NCBI RefSeq assembly: GCF_015732185.1 | Contig: NZ_WIQM01000007.1 | Span: 1 to 64,000, forward strand | Origin: Pectinatus haikarae | GTDB taxonomy: Bacteria > Bacillota > Negativicutes > Selenomonadales > Selenomonadaceae | Length of the DNA: 64,000 nucleotides | Direction: 5' to 3' | Shown here: in pieces, positions 18,033 to 27,224 of the stretch | Layout: each line of letters opens with the position of its first letter | How positions within the stretch are numbered: position 1 is the first letter of the stretch | Made by a program: the position numbers and the translations under genes | The notes under the pieces: generated by a model | Databases searched by the model: none | What the model saw: only the letters and a program-made list of their open reading frames with translations | What the model was told of the DNA's origin: nothing

Positions 18033-18064
18033 AAAAAGCGCACTCAAATTTCAAGTGCGCTTTT
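18033..18064 (-). terminator. intrinsic terminator between purH and purD
   Basis: An 11-bp stem (AAAAGCGCACT/AGTGCGCTTTT) with U residues on the 3' side in the leftward direction. Only 24 bp, including the ribosome site, lie between it and purD, leaving little room for a new promoter. Confidence 0.7.
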
Positions 18065-18096
18065 GTAATTGATTTTTCCGATAATTAGTCTTATAC

Positions 18097-18696
18097 TTAT
18101 TTTTCTATTTTGCTGTCCAAATAACTCTGTATGCAATCATCATATTCAGCCGTATGTTTAAAGGCTTCCTGTGCCAGTTTCATTCTGAAGGTGGCAGCTA
18201 CTTCACCCTTCTTGACCATAGCAGCTATTTCAGAATAATGATCAGGATTAACAACAACCGTTACATACTTAAAGTTTTTGGCAGCTGCCCTGATCATAGC
18301 CGGACCGCCTATATCTATATTTTCGATAGCTTCAGCAAGAGAAACATCAGCCCTGGCAATAGTTTCTCTAAATGGATAAAGATTGACAACAACCATGTCT
18401 ATGCCTATTATGCTATGCTCCTGCATTGCTTTTTGATGTTCCGGGTTATCACGCACAGCCAGTATACCCCCATGAATATACGGATTCAATGTTTTTACAC
18501 GCCCATCCATAATTTCAGGGAATCCAGTAACATCACTGACATATAAGACCGGTATTCCCGCTTTTTGCAAAGCCTTCATCGTGCCGCCGGTGGAAACTAT
18601 TTCTATTCCGGAAGAATGCAAAGCTTTGGCTAAATCTACAATACCTGTTTTATCCGATACGCTGAGAAGTGCTCTCTTTATTTTCAAAAAATCCAC
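18097..18696 (-). CDS. purH: IMP cyclohydrolase, single-domain PurH
   Basis: A 199-residue protein equal to the N-terminal MGS-like domain of the usual bifunctional PurH of about 510 residues. It closes FAICAR to IMP, the last step of purine synthesis. It starts [23 protein letters not shown] and carries [25 protein letters not shown] and NLYPF, all IMP cyclohydrolase motifs. The AICAR transformylase domain is wholly absent. The stop codon is followed within 33 bp by a terminator and then purD, with no remnant, so this is a clean split form rather than a frameshift. A separate formyltransferase gene must exist elsewhere. Confidence 0.92.
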   Translation of the reverse strand: MDFLKIKRALLSVSDKTGIVDLAKALHSSGIEIVSTGGTMKALQKAGIPVLYVSDVTGFPEIMDGRVKTLNPYIHGGILAVRDNPEHQKAMQEHSIIGIDMVVVNLYPFRETIARADVSLAEAIENIDIGGPAMIRAAAKNFKYVTVVVNPDHYSEIAAMVKKGEVAATFRMKLAQEAFKHTAEYDDCIQSYLDSKIEK

Positions 18697-18704
18697 CGCC
18701 TGAT

Positions 18705-19316
18705 TTATTCTTTTAGTAGTACCTTGCGTCCCTTTATTTCCAAAGATCCGTTCAAGTATAATCCGACAGCCCTTGGATAGATTATATGTTCCTGTTGAAG
18801 AACACGTTCCGCCAGCGATTCTTCCGTGTCATTATCTAATACGGGAACAGCAGCCTGTATAATAATTGGTCCGCTGTCAGTTCCTTCATCGACAAAATGT
18901 ACAGTGCATCCTGAAATTTTAACACCATAGGCAAGGACGTCTCTATGCGCATGAGCGCCGGTAAAGGCCGGCAAGAGAGCTGGATGAATATTTAATATTC
19001 GATTTTTATATTCCCGTATAAACAATGGACTCAATATACGCATAAATCCAGCCAGTAAAATATGTTCTACCTTATAATCCTTTAATACAGAAAGGAGTTC
19101 TTTTTCAAAAGCTTCTTTTGTATTATATTTACTGCGATCAATACATAAACTTGGTATGCCGGCCTTAGCTGCACGTTCAAGAGCACCGGCATGCGGTTTA
19201 TCAGTTAGAACAATACCGATTTCTGCAGAAAACTGACCTCTGTTTATAGCATCAATTATTGATTGGAGATTGGTGCCGCGGCCTGATGCTAAAACAGCCA
19301 AAATCGGCTTATTCAT
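18705..19316 (-). CDS. purN: phosphoribosylglycinamide formyltransferase
   Basis: GAR transformylase of 203 residues, which transfers a formyl group from 10-formyltetrahydrofolate to GAR. It has the N-terminal [19 protein letters not shown] and the active-site stretch [59 protein letters not shown] contains the catalytic Asn-His-Asp set. The start overlaps the end of purM by 8 nt and purH follows 8 bp downstream, so these three are tightly coupled. Confidence 0.96.
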   Translation of the reverse strand: MNKPILAVLASGRGTNLQSIIDAINRGQFSAEIGIVLTDKPHAGALERAAKAGIPSLCIDRSKYNTKEAFEKELLSVLKDYKVEHILLAGFMRILSPLFIREYKNRILNIHPALLPAFTGAHAHRDVLAYGVKISGCTVHFVDEGTDSGPIIIQAAVPVLDNDTEESLAERVLQQEHIIYPRAVGLYLNGSLEIKGRKVLLKE

Positions 19317-20373
19317 TAAATACCCCGCCTTTTATGACTACGTTTTTATTCCCCGGAGTGACGGTTCCTATGATATAGGAAAGTTCATTCTGCGCGGCAA
19401 GCTGCTTTTGCACTGCCGGTGCGTCTTCAGCAGCAACAGCAATAATCATGCCAATGCCCATATTAAAAGTACGGTACATTTCCCGCCAATCAACATTCCC
19501 CCATTTTTGCAGCAGAGAAAATATAACAGGCATTTGCCAAGCAGATGCATCGATCAAAGCAGCGCATTTTTCCGGTAATATACGCGGAATATTATCATAA
19601 AAACCTCCGCCGGTGATATGTACCATGGCATGCAAATCAAACTTGTCAATAAGCGGCAGGCACACTTTAGGATAAAGCCTTGTCGGTTTAAGCAACTCTT
19701 CTGCTAAAGTCGTCCCCAGTTCATCTATATATTCCGTGCCTTTATAACCCATATGCTCAAAGCATATCTTGCGTACAAGAGAATACCCGTTAGAATGTAT
19801 ACCGGTCGAAGGCAAACCTATAAGAACATCACCGGAAGATAGTTTTTCACCGGTGATTATTTTTGATTTTTCCACAGCTCCTACGGTAAAACCAGCTATA
19901 TCGTATTCACCATCAGAATAAAACCCCGCCATTTCAGCTGTTTCGCCACCGATCAGAGAACATCCTGATTCAGTGCAGGCTTTAGCGATTCCCTTAACGA
20001 CAGCAGCGACTTTTTCTGGTTCAAGCTTGCCCACTGCCAGATAGTCAAGGAAAAAAAGCGGTTCAGCGCCCTGTACTAAGACATCATTGACACACATCGC
20101 TACAGCGTCCTGTCCAATAGTATCATGCTTATCAAGCATAAAGGCCAACTTCAATTTTGTGCCTACACCATCCGTGCCCGAAACTAAAACAGGCTCCTTA
20201 TACTTAGCTGTATTCAAAGCAAATAAACCGCCGAATCCGCCCAAATCACCAAGGACTTCAGGACGGTAGGTGGCTTTTACGCTGTCTTTTATAAGTGATA
20301 CCGAATAATTTCCTGCATCTATATCAACTCCGGCATTACGATATGTCAAACCGACGTTTTTTTTCTCAGACAT
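19309..20373 (-). CDS. purM: phosphoribosylformylglycinamidine cyclo-ligase (AIR synthetase)
   Basis: ATP-dependent PurM of 354 residues, which closes the imidazole ring of FGAM to AIR. It starts at MSEKKNVGLTYRNAGVDIDAGNYSV, with a GGGGGAT ribosome site 3 nt upstream; the earlier in-frame ATG lies on that site. Conserved are GGFGGLFALN, VSGTDGVGTKLKLAF, GQDAVAMCVNDVLVQGAEPLFFLDY and the GGETAEMAGFY phosphate-binding region. A hairpin at 20396-20435 separates it from purF. Confidence 0.96.
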   Translation of the reverse strand: MSEKKNVGLTYRNAGVDIDAGNYSVSLIKDSVKATYRPEVLGDLGGFGGLFALNTAKYKEPVLVSGTDGVGTKLKLAFMLDKHDTIGQDAVAMCVNDVLVQGAEPLFFLDYLAVGKLEPEKVAAVVKGIAKACTESGCSLIGGETAEMAGFYSDGEYDIAGFTVGAVEKSKIITGEKLSSGDVLIGLPSTGIHSNGYSLVRKICFEHMGYKGTEYIDELGTTLAEELLKPTRLYPKVCLPLIDKFDLHAMVHITGGGFYDNIPRILPEKCAALIDASAWQMPVIFSLLQKWGNVDWREMYRTFNMGIGMIIAVAAEDAPAVQKQLAAQNELSYIIGTVTPGNKNVVIKGGVFNE

Positions 20374-20395
20374 TTTATCCCCCATTATAATAAAT

Positions 20396-20435
20396 AAAAA
20401 AGTCCGTCTCAGCTGCCGCAAAAACATCTGAGACG
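20396..20435 (-). terminator. hairpin between purF and purM, terminator-like
   Basis: An 8-bp stem (CGTCTCAG/CTGAGACG, 20405-20435) with a long loop, followed on the minus strand by GAC and six U residues. It is weaker than the other terminators here and probably only reduces downstream expression inside the operon. Confidence 0.5.
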
Positions 20436-20445
20436 AAAATCATAT

Positions 20446-21879
20446 TCATTTTTTCAAATGCTCAAATACATATTTATCGGCACCAACCGTGTCAGCCTTA
20501 GGCGTTTCAACAGGATAGTAATTATTGAAACACGCATAACACATATCTTCGCTGTCGGCTGATTTTATACTTTCCTTCAAACCCTCAATTGATAAAAAGT
20601 GCAAAGCATCAGCCTTTATATACTCACAAATTTGGTCGACTGTTTTAGTTGAAGCAATCAGTTCTTTACGGATGGAAGTGTCTATTCCATAATAACAGGG
20701 AAACCCTATTGGCGGGGAGCTGACACACATGCGAACAGATTTTGCACCGGCACTGCGCAGCATACGGACAATTTTTCCGCTGGTAGTTCCTCTGACGATA
20801 GAATCATCTACCATTATTACGTCCTTATCCTTGACAGCCGAAACAATAGGACTGAGTTTAAGTTTGACCGCAGTATCGCGTTTTTTCTGCGTAGGCTGAA
20901 TAAAAGTACGGCCTATATATCTGTTCTTTATGAGACCTTCTATAAAAGGAATACCCGATTCATAGGCAAATCCTGTAGCGGCTGTGGTCCCGGAATCGGG
21001 AACAGATATAACTACATCACCCTTAAAACCTGATTCTCTGGCCAGTATACGCCCCATCATAAAGCGGGCCTCATGGACACTTTGTCCGTCTATAACACTA
21101 TCCGGACGGGCAAAATATATATATTCAAAGACACATGCTGCCTTTTTTTCGATGGCAGCAAATTTATAGGATTTCAATCCGTGTTTATCAATTACAACCA
21201 TCTCACCTGGTTCTACATCTCTCACATAATGTACACCGGCAACAGCAAGTGCACAGGATTCAGAGGATAAGACCCATGCATCATCTGATTTGCCAATACA
21301 TAACGGACGAAAACCATGCGGATCACGCGCCCCTATCAGTTTGTCCTCAGTCATGATAGTGAGGCAGTACGCGCCTTCAATCTTATTCATGCTTTCCATG
21401 ATTTTATCTTCAATTGAAGCGGCTTTTGATCTGGCTATAAGATTAACAAAAACCTCAGAATCTATGGAGGTCTGGAAAATATTCCCTTGTTCTTCCATTT
21501 CCCGGCGTATTTCTGCAGCGTTGGTAAGATTGCCGTTATGTGCCAGACTGATTTTACCGCCTGCATAATTTACCATGAGGGGCTGTGTATTAGCCAACAG
21601 GCTGGATCCGGTAGTTGAATAACGAACATGGCCAATAGAAATATACTGATTATCCATATGGGGAATCTGATGCCGAAAAACTTCGTTCACCAGGCCCATA
21701 CCACGGGAAACGTCCATCCATGCACCGTCAGTTACTGCTATACCGGCGCTTTCCTGACCGCGGTGCTGCAGAGCATAAAGACCAAGGTATGTCATCATCG
21801 AAACATCTTCAGTGTGCGAGTACGCGCCAAAAACACCGCATTCTTCATGCCACTTGCTTGATACGGAAATATCAGCCAT
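20446..21879 (-). CDS. purF: amidophosphoribosyltransferase
   Basis: First committed enzyme of purine synthesis, making phosphoribosylamine from PRPP and glutamine; 477 residues. The N-terminal Ntn glutaminase has its nucleophile at Cys14 (WHEECGVFGAY), behind a short propeptide that must be cleaved. The PRPP loop is VIMVDDSIVRGTTSGKIV. CYACFNNYYP near the C-terminus is a [4Fe-4S] ligand stretch as in the Bacillus-type enzyme, which is oxygen-labile and fits an anaerobe. The chosen ATG is 14 nt after AGGAG, a long spacing; an earlier in-frame ATG overlaps the end of purC. Confidence 0.95.
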   Translation of the reverse strand: MADISVSSKWHEECGVFGAYSHTEDVSMMTYLGLYALQHRGQESAGIAVTDGAWMDVSRGMGLVNEVFRHQIPHMDNQYISIGHVRYSTTGSSLLANTQPLMVNYAGGKISLAHNGNLTNAAEIRREMEEQGNIFQTSIDSEVFVNLIARSKAASIEDKIMESMNKIEGAYCLTIMTEDKLIGARDPHGFRPLCIGKSDDAWVLSSESCALAVAGVHYVRDVEPGEMVVIDKHGLKSYKFAAIEKKAACVFEYIYFARPDSVIDGQSVHEARFMMGRILARESGFKGDVVISVPDSGTTAATGFAYESGIPFIEGLIKNRYIGRTFIQPTQKKRDTAVKLKLSPIVSAVKDKDVIMVDDSIVRGTTSGKIVRMLRSAGAKSVRMCVSSPPIGFPCYYGIDTSIRKELIASTKTVDQICEYIKADALHFLSIEGLKESIKSADSEDMCYACFNNYYPVETPKADTVGADKYVFEHLKK

Positions 21880-21901
21880 CTTATTTATTTTCTCTCCTAT
21901 G

Positions 21902-22612
21902 TTAAGCCTGCTCACCAGTCAGACGATGCAGAATTTCTTTGTAGGCATCTTCAACATTCCCCATATCTCTGCGGAAACGATCTTTATCAAGTTTTTCGTG
22001 AGTTGTGCTGTCCCAGAAACGGCAGTTATCAGGAGAAATTTCATCTCCTAGGATTACTTTGCCATGGTAACGTCCAAATTCAAGTTTAAAATCAATGAGA
22101 TCTATATTTTTAGTCTTCAGATAATCCGTCATTATAGCATTGATCTTCAGACCAGTTTTTTCGATTTGAGCAAGTTCATCTTCTGCAGCCCAATCCATCG
22201 CTTTAATATGGAATTTATTAATCATCGGGTCGTTCAATTCGTCACATTTATAATAATATTCAAGGACAGGGAAAGTCAATTTTGTTCCTTCTTCAAGACC
22301 TAAACGTTTAGCAAGGCTTCCTGCCGCAACATTGCGGAGAACAACTTCCAGCGGAATTATATCAAGTTTTTTTACCAGCATTTCTCTTTCACTAGGCATG
22401 TTTATATAATGATGTTCAATCCCCTGCTTAGCAAGCATATCGAAAAAAAACGCGGAAATTTTATTGTTTAAAACTCCCTTTTCCATTATAGTACCTTTTT
22501 TTGCACCATTGCCGGCAGTGGCATCATCCTTATAATAAACTAAAAGTTCATCAGGATTATCTGTCGTATAAATGATTTTAGCTTTGCCTTCATATAATTT
22601 TTCTTTACTCAT
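21902..22612 (-). CDS. purC: SAICAR synthetase
   Basis: Phosphoribosylaminoimidazole-succinocarboxamide synthase of 236 residues, which attaches aspartate to CAIR using ATP. It begins [31 protein letters not shown]. Other PurC motifs are the [12 protein letters not shown] stretch, [16 protein letters not shown] and [10 protein letters not shown], followed by [15 protein letters not shown]. It sits 22 bp after purE, in the usual purE-purC order. Confidence 0.96.
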   Translation of the reverse strand: MSKEKLYEGKAKIIYTTDNPDELLVYYKDDATAGNGAKKGTIMEKGVLNNKISAFFFDMLAKQGIEHHYINMPSEREMLVKKLDIIPLEVVLRNVAAGSLAKRLGLEEGTKLTFPVLEYYYKCDELNDPMINKFHIKAMDWAAEDELAQIEKTGLKINAIMTDYLKTKNIDLIDFKLEFGRYHGKVILGDEISPDNCRFWDSTTHEKLDKDRFRRDMGNVEDAYKEILHRLTGEQA

Positions 22613-22634
22613 AATAACTCCCCCTGTAACAATC

Positions 22635-23123
22635 TTATTTCAATTCACTGGCAACTTTAGCTGCTTTTGCTTCTACCTCTTCAACCATCTTCAACCGATA
22701 GTCTGCAAGTTTCTTGCTTAAACCAGCATCGCTCAATGCGAAGATTTCCACCGCGAAAATTGCAGCGTTTTTAGCGCCGTTTATCGCCATTGTAGCAACA
22801 GGAATACCCGAAGGCATCTGTACCGTACTTAAAAGAGCATCCATCCCATTCAATGCAGTAGCATTTATGGGAACACCTATTACAGGAAGTGTTGTATAAG
22901 AAGCTATAACGCCTCCTAAATGAGCCGCCGCACCAGCTGCAGAAATAAAAGCGCCGATACCGCGGTCCTGAGCCGCCGAAACGATTTCACGCACTTTTGA
23001 CGGAGTACGGTGCGCCGAGGCCACTATAACTTCCGTCTCAATATCGAAATCATGCAATAATTTAATTGCCGGCTTCAAGACCGGTAAATCGGAATCGCTG
23101 CCCATTACAACAGCAACTTTCAT
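22635..23123 (-). CDS. purE: N5-carboxyaminoimidazole ribonucleotide mutase
   Basis: Class I PurE of 162 residues, which moves the carboxyl group of N5-CAIR to give CAIR. It starts [18 protein letters not shown]. It has [10 protein letters not shown] and [29 protein letters not shown], the family active-site regions. Use of the N5-CAIR route implies a purK elsewhere, since none is next to it. It is the first gene of the leftward purine operon, with AGGAGGAG upstream of the ATG. Confidence 0.95.
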   Translation of the reverse strand: MKVAVVMGSDSDLPVLKPAIKLLHDFDIETEVIVASAHRTPSKVREIVSAAQDRGIGAFISAAGAAAHLGGVIASYTTLPVIGVPINATALNGMDALLSTVQMPSGIPVATMAINGAKNAAIFAVEIFALSDAGLSKKLADYRLKMVEEVEAKAAKVASELK

Positions 23124-23159
23124 GAGATCTCCTCCTAAAAATAATATTCGTACCTTTCA

Positions 23160-23188
23160 ATAATAGCAAAACAGACAGCAAACTGCAA
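23160..23188 (-). promoter_or_regulatory. purine operon promoter
   Basis: Minus-strand TTGCAG (23183-23188) and TATTAT (23160-23165) separated by 17 bp, giving a leader of about 30 nt before purE. That is too short for a purine riboswitch, so control would have to act at the DNA level or elsewhere. Confidence 0.6.
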
Positions 23189-23362
23189 TATAATATGACA
23201 GTTTACTTACATTTTTAATATTATTTTCATCGCTTTATGCATAATCAGCTGCGGCAACGATTGATATTAAAAAAGATTGAACTTTAATACAATTATTTTC
23301 TTTTCCGGAGAGTAAAAATGCGGGTATCGTAAATTTTATGGGCAAATGGTAATATTTTTTGC

Positions 23363-23474
23363 TATAATATCTATACACAATATGAGGTTGTGTTGTATAA
23401 TGTAACAGCTGTTACACTTAGCGGCAGCAGTGCCCATGAGGCAGGCTTTTGCTGAATAAGTAATTAGGGGGATA
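23363..23474 (+). promoter_or_regulatory. lysC promoter and structured leader
   Basis: An extended -10 element TGCTATAAT (TATAAT at 23363-23368) starts a leader of about 100 nt. The leader contains a CACAA/TTGTG hairpin and the perfect 16-bp palindrome TGTAACAGCTGTTACA (23401-23416). It also has a third hairpin (CAGCA...TGCTG enclosing TGCC/GGCA) before the GGGGG ribosome site. The lysine riboswitch core motifs are not seen. Confidence 0.5.
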
Positions 23475-24707
23475 ATGATGTCATTGATTGTAAAAAAATT
23501 TGGCGGCAGTTCTGTAGGCAGTACAGAAAAAATAATGAACGTCGCCAAGCGTATCGTTAACGAAAAAGGAAAAGATGATAAAGTTGTTGTTGTCGTATCG
23601 GCTATGGGTGACACGACTGATGAATTAATAAAGTTGGCTAATCAGATAGACAGTGACCCGTATAAATATACACGGGAAATGGATATGCTGCTTACCACGG
23701 GCGAACAGGTATCCATATCGCTTTTAACAATGGCGTTTAAATCAATTGGTCAAAAAGCTGTATCACTCACGGGATCCCTTGCGGGCATAAAGACCAATGA
23801 TGTACATACAAAAGGAAAAATCATGGACATCAGACCACAGCGTGTTCTGGATGAATTGAATAATAATAATATCGTAATTGTTGCCGGTTTTCAGGGCTGT
23901 GATCAACTTGGTGATCCAGTAACTTTGGGACGCGGCGGTTCTGATACATCTGCTGTAGCTTTGGCAGGGGCATTGCACGCAGATTCCTGTGAAATATACA
24001 CTGATGTTGACGGAATCTACTCGGCAGATCCAAGAATGGTAAAAAATGCCAGGAAAATGAAGGAAATAACTTATCACGAGATGCTGGAAATGGCTCGTCT
24101 GGGATCCGGTGTCATGCAGCCACGCTCAGTTGAAGTAGGCCAGCTGATGAATATACCTATACATGTCAGATCTACTTTTAATAATAAGCCCGGAACAATA
24201 ATTAGGGAGGAATATACAATGGAAGAAAAAGGGTTCGTAATAAGAGGTGTAAGCCATGATAAAAAGGTTGCAAAAATAGCTGTATTGGGTGTTCCTAATA
24301 ATCCGGGCATCGCTTACTCCATCTTCTCGGCCCTGGCTGAAAAAAACATCGATGTTGATATGATAGTGCAAAGTATCCGTAATATTGAAAAAAATGTCAC
24401 GGACATGGTTTTCACTGTAGCTTCAGATGATCTCAGCACCGCTAAACCGGTGGTAGATAAGGCAGCAGGTGAACTCAATGCGATCGGTGTTCTGATTGAA
24501 AAAGATGTTGCAAAAGTTTCTGTGGTTGGTGTCGGTATGCTCGGCAATCCCGGCATAGCAGCCAGAATGTTTGGTGCACTTTCCAAGGCAGGAGTTAACA
24601 TAGATGTTATAAGCACCTCCGAAATAAGCATATCCTGTCTCATAAAAAGTTCCTCCCTGCATGAAGCCGTGAATATAATTCATAATGAGTTTTTTCCTGA
24701 AGGTTGA
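23475..24707 (+). CDS. lysC: aspartate kinase (aspartokinase)
   Basis: First enzyme of the lysine/threonine/methionine pathway, phosphorylating aspartate; 410 residues. The kinase domain starts IVKKFGGSSVGS and carries VVVVSAMG, TLGRGGSDTSAVALA and the EIYTDVDGIYSADPR stretch. Two ACT regulatory domains fill residues about 265-405. An in-frame ATG at 24219 follows GGGAGGA by 7 nt and would give a separate 162-residue ACT-only subunit, as known for Bacillus aspartokinase II. thrC follows 15 bp downstream. Confidence 0.95.
   Translation: MMSLIVKKFGGSSVGSTEKIMNVAKRIVNEKGKDDKVVVVVSAMGDTTDELIKLANQIDSDPYKYTREMDMLLTTGEQVSISLLTMAFKSIGQKAVSLTGSLAGIKTNDVHTKGKIMDIRPQRVLDELNNNNIVIVAGFQGCDQLGDPVTLGRGGSDTSAVALAGALHADSCEIYTDVDGIYSADPRMVKNARKMKEITYHEMLEMARLGSGVMQPRSVEVGQLMNIPIHVRSTFNNKPGTIIREEYTMEEKGFVIRGVSHDKKVAKIAVLGVPNNPGIAYSIFSALAEKNIDVDMIVQSIRNIEKNVTDMVFTVASDDLSTAKPVVDKAAGELNAIGVLIEKDVAKVSVVGVGMLGNPGIAARMFGALSKAGVNIDVISTSEISISCLIKSSSLHEAVNIIHNEFFPEG
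24204..24221 (+). promoter_or_regulatory. internal ribosome site and start for an aspartokinase beta subunit
   Basis: GGGAGGA followed after 7 nt by an in-frame ATG (24219-24221, MEEKGFVIRG) at the boundary between kinase and ACT domains. The product would be 162 residues, ending at 24707. Bacillus subtilis lysC uses the same in-frame overlapping arrangement. Confidence 0.6.
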
Positions 24708-24722
24708 GGAAGGATTGAAAAT

Positions 24723-26213
24723 ATGAAATATAACAGTACCCGTGATAAAAATAATCGAATCAGTGCTGCTCAAACTATTATTAAGGGAATAGCCGAAGAC
24801 GGCGGTTTGTTTGTCCCCGAAAAAATTCCTCAAACAGATAATGCTTTTTTGTCCGAAATGCTTACCTGTTCTTACCAGGAACGTGCTTTTAAAATTCTGT
24901 CATTGTATTTGACGGATTACACTGATGAAGAAATAAAAGAATGTATCAAAAAAGCTTACACGGATCAAAAATTTGATGATGAATCGATCGCACCGCTTAT
25001 CAAATTGTCAGATGAACAATATATTCTTGAGCTTTGGCACGGTCCGACAAGTGCCTTTAAAGATATGGCACTGCAGCTGCTGCCTCAGCTAATGTCTACA
25101 GCGCTGCAAAAAACAAAACAAAAAAATGACGTTGCAATTCTGGTAGCGACCTCTGGTGATACAGGGAAAGCTGCTTTGGAAGGTTTTCGTGATGTTGAAA
25201 AAATAAAAATCATTGTTTTTTATCCTCAGCAGGGTGTAAGCGATATACAACGCCGCCAGATGATAACTCAAAAAGGTGCCAATGTTGATGTAATTGCTAT
25301 AGAAGGTAATTTTGACGATGCCCAATCAGGATTAAAAAAGATTTTCAATGATAAAGTATTTAATAAAGAACTGGCAGAAAAAGGCTATGAATTATCTTCA
25401 GCCAACTCAATAAATTGGGGACGGCTTTTGCCTCAAATTGTTTATTATTTCAGTGCATATTGTGATCTTGTCAATAAAAAGGTTATAAGACCTGGTGATA
25501 AGGTTGATTTTACTGTGCCTACCGGAAACTTCGGTGACATTTTGGCTGGTTATTATGCAAGGAAAATGGGACTGCCTATTAATAAGCTTATTTGCGCATC
25601 TAATACCAATAATGTTTTGACAGATTTTTTTGCGACGGGCACTTATAATAAAAATCGTAAATTTTTCAAAACTATTTCTCCGTCTATGGATATATTGATT
25701 TCCAGTAATTTAGAGCGTCTTTTATATCATGTTACCGAAGATGACCGTAAAATAGATGAATGGATGAATAAGCTCAGTGCAAACGGTCATTATACAATAG
25801 ACAGCAGTTACTTATCACAGCTTCAGGAAATATTTATTGCTGACTGGGTAGATGAAAAAGAGACCTTAGCCACTATCAGGATTCTTCATGACACATATGG
25901 TTATACCGCCGATCCGCATACAGCAGTTGCTTGGCAGGCTGCTCAAAATTATAGGGAAACTGCCGATTACAAAAAAATACCTATGGTCGTTTTATCTACA
26001 GCAAGTCCTTATAAATTCAATGACAGTGTTTTGGCTGCGCTTGGTATTGATATAGGTGATGCAGATGAATTTACTCAGCTTGATATTCTTAAAAAGTATA
26101 ATAAATCCGCTATTCCTGCGGGATTATCTTCATTAAAAACAGCTTCCATACTTCATAAAAAAATTTGCGCAAAGGAAAACATGGCTGTAGAAATAAGAAA
26201 TTGTTTAAAATAG
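24723..26213 (+). CDS. thrC: threonine synthase
   Basis: PLP enzyme of 496 residues that converts O-phosphohomoserine to threonine, the last step of the branch served by hom and thrB at 42.9-45.2 kb. It starts YNSTRDKNNRISAAQTIIKGIAEDGGLFVPEKIP, typical of the long (class II) threonine synthases. The PLP lysine is in GPTSAFKDMALQ. ATSGDTGKAALEGF binds the cofactor phosphate. It is co-transcribed with lysC and followed by a strong terminator. Confidence 0.95.
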   Translation: MKYNSTRDKNNRISAAQTIIKGIAEDGGLFVPEKIPQTDNAFLSEMLTCSYQERAFKILSLYLTDYTDEEIKECIKKAYTDQKFDDESIAPLIKLSDEQYILELWHGPTSAFKDMALQLLPQLMSTALQKTKQKNDVAILVATSGDTGKAALEGFRDVEKIKIIVFYPQQGVSDIQRRQMITQKGANVDVIAIEGNFDDAQSGLKKIFNDKVFNKELAEKGYELSSANSINWGRLLPQIVYYFSAYCDLVNKKVIRPGDKVDFTVPTGNFGDILAGYYARKMGLPINKLICASNTNNVLTDFFATGTYNKNRKFFKTISPSMDILISSNLERLLYHVTEDDRKIDEWMNKLSANGHYTIDSSYLSQLQEIFIADWVDEKETLATIRILHDTYGYTADPHTAVAWQAAQNYRETADYKKIPMVVLSTASPYKFNDSVLAALGIDIGDADEFTQLDILKKYNKSAIPAGLSSLKTASILHKKICAKENMAVEIRNCLK

Positions 26214-26253
26214 TACAGTATTTTCTTTTGATTAATATTCTATAGCAGATTCA

Positions 26254-26302
26254 ATACGAAAAACAGACGCTTGATTTTCATATTAGCGCCTGTTTTTCGT
26301 AT
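26254..26302 (+). terminator. intrinsic terminator after thrC
   Basis: Arms 26254-26271 and 26285-26302, 18 nt each with one mismatch, around a 13-nt loop, 40 bp after the thrC stop. The stem contains runs of A and T at its base. Confidence 0.8.
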
Positions 26303-26504
26303 GTGACATATAAATAGATTAATACATCTTATCCTAAAGATAACAAGAAAAACAAATAAATTTCTTTAAAAATATAGAATAAAAAACTCAGTCCGCCGAT
26401 AAATGGAAAATACATATGGGATATAGACAAAATTAATTTATGTGGTTAAACTATATAATAGTGTCGTGAGTAAAATATAATATTGCATCATTACAAGCAT
26501 ATAT

Positions 26505-26570
26505 TGTAAAATAATTATTAATGCACTGTAAAATAATTGTTAATAATACGTATTTTCAGTGTAAAAACAA
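26505..26570 (+). promoter_or_regulatory. Pho-box-like array of 11-bp repeats
   Basis: TGTAAAA occurs at 26505, 26527 and 26560, offsets of 22 and 33 bp, i.e. exact multiples of 11. The intervening 11-mers (TATTAAT.., TGTTAAT.., CGTATTT..) keep partial similarity. Tandem 11-bp units are the hallmark of PhoB/PhoP binding sites, and the next genes encode a phosphate transporter. Confidence 0.6.
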
Positions 26571-26600
26571 TATTTATTGGTGCAACTTGGGAGGAAGTTT

Positions 26601-27224
26601 ATGTTTCTTGTAAAAAAGAACACGGAATTTTATGATCTGTTCGTGCGAAGTGCTGAGTATTTTCATGAGGGTGCTCTGATTATCAATGAAGTAATGACTG
26701 ATTACAGCAGTGCCGAAGAAAAGATGAAAACAATAACTGACTTAGAACATGCCGCGGATGATATCAATGATAAAATCATTGATAAGCTCAATCACACTTT
26801 TATTACTCCGATAGACAGAGAAGATATTTACGCTATTGCCAATGGTCTTGATGATGGCGTAGATTTTTTACAAGGAACCCTGCAGCGTGCTATCATGTAC
26901 CGAATTGATGCCATACGTCCTACTGCATTGCAGATGTCGCAGCTTCTGATCGAAGCGACAATAGATATTGCAGAAGTTTTCAAATTGCTGCACAGACTGC
27001 AGCATAATGAGAAAAAAATTCTGGAATATACCGCAAGAATATCCAAGATAGAAAGTGCGGGAGATAAGCTTTACCGGGAGGAAGTCGCCCAGTTATTCGC
27101 TACCGTTAAAGATCCCATAGAGATAATAAAATGGAAGGATATTCTCGAATATCTGGAAAATACTCTTGACCACTGCGAATCGATAGGTGATATGATAAGA
27201 GGCGTGGTAATGAAATATGCATGA
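26601..27224 (+). CDS. DUF47 family protein, PiT transporter partner (PhoU-like)
   Basis: A 207-residue all-helical cytoplasmic protein of the DUF47/PhoU-like family, usually encoded with PiT phosphate transporters and thought to regulate them. Family features include the opening FLVKKNTEFYDLFVRSAEYFHEGA, DLEHAADDINDKIIDKL and the acidic metal-binding pattern HCESIGDMIRG near the C-terminus. The ATG at 26601 follows GGGAGGAAG; the in-frame ATG 24 bp earlier lies upstream of that site. Its stop overlaps the transporter start by 8 nt, so the two are coupled. Confidence 0.88.
   Translation: MFLVKKNTEFYDLFVRSAEYFHEGALIINEVMTDYSSAEEKMKTITDLEHAADDINDKIIDKLNHTFITPIDREDIYAIANGLDDGVDFLQGTLQRAIMYRIDAIRPTALQMSQLLIEATIDIAEVFKLLHRLQHNEKKILEYTARISKIESAGDKLYREEVAQLFATVKDPIEIIKWKDILEYLENTLDHCESIGDMIRGVVMKYA

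Noticed and set aside
18066-18097. purH truncated by frameshift
   Set aside because: No trace of the transformylase domain follows in any frame; the gap is 33 bp ending in a terminator.
23369-23474. Lysine riboswitch ahead of lysC
   Set aside because: Leader is too short and lacks the conserved lysine riboswitch core segments.
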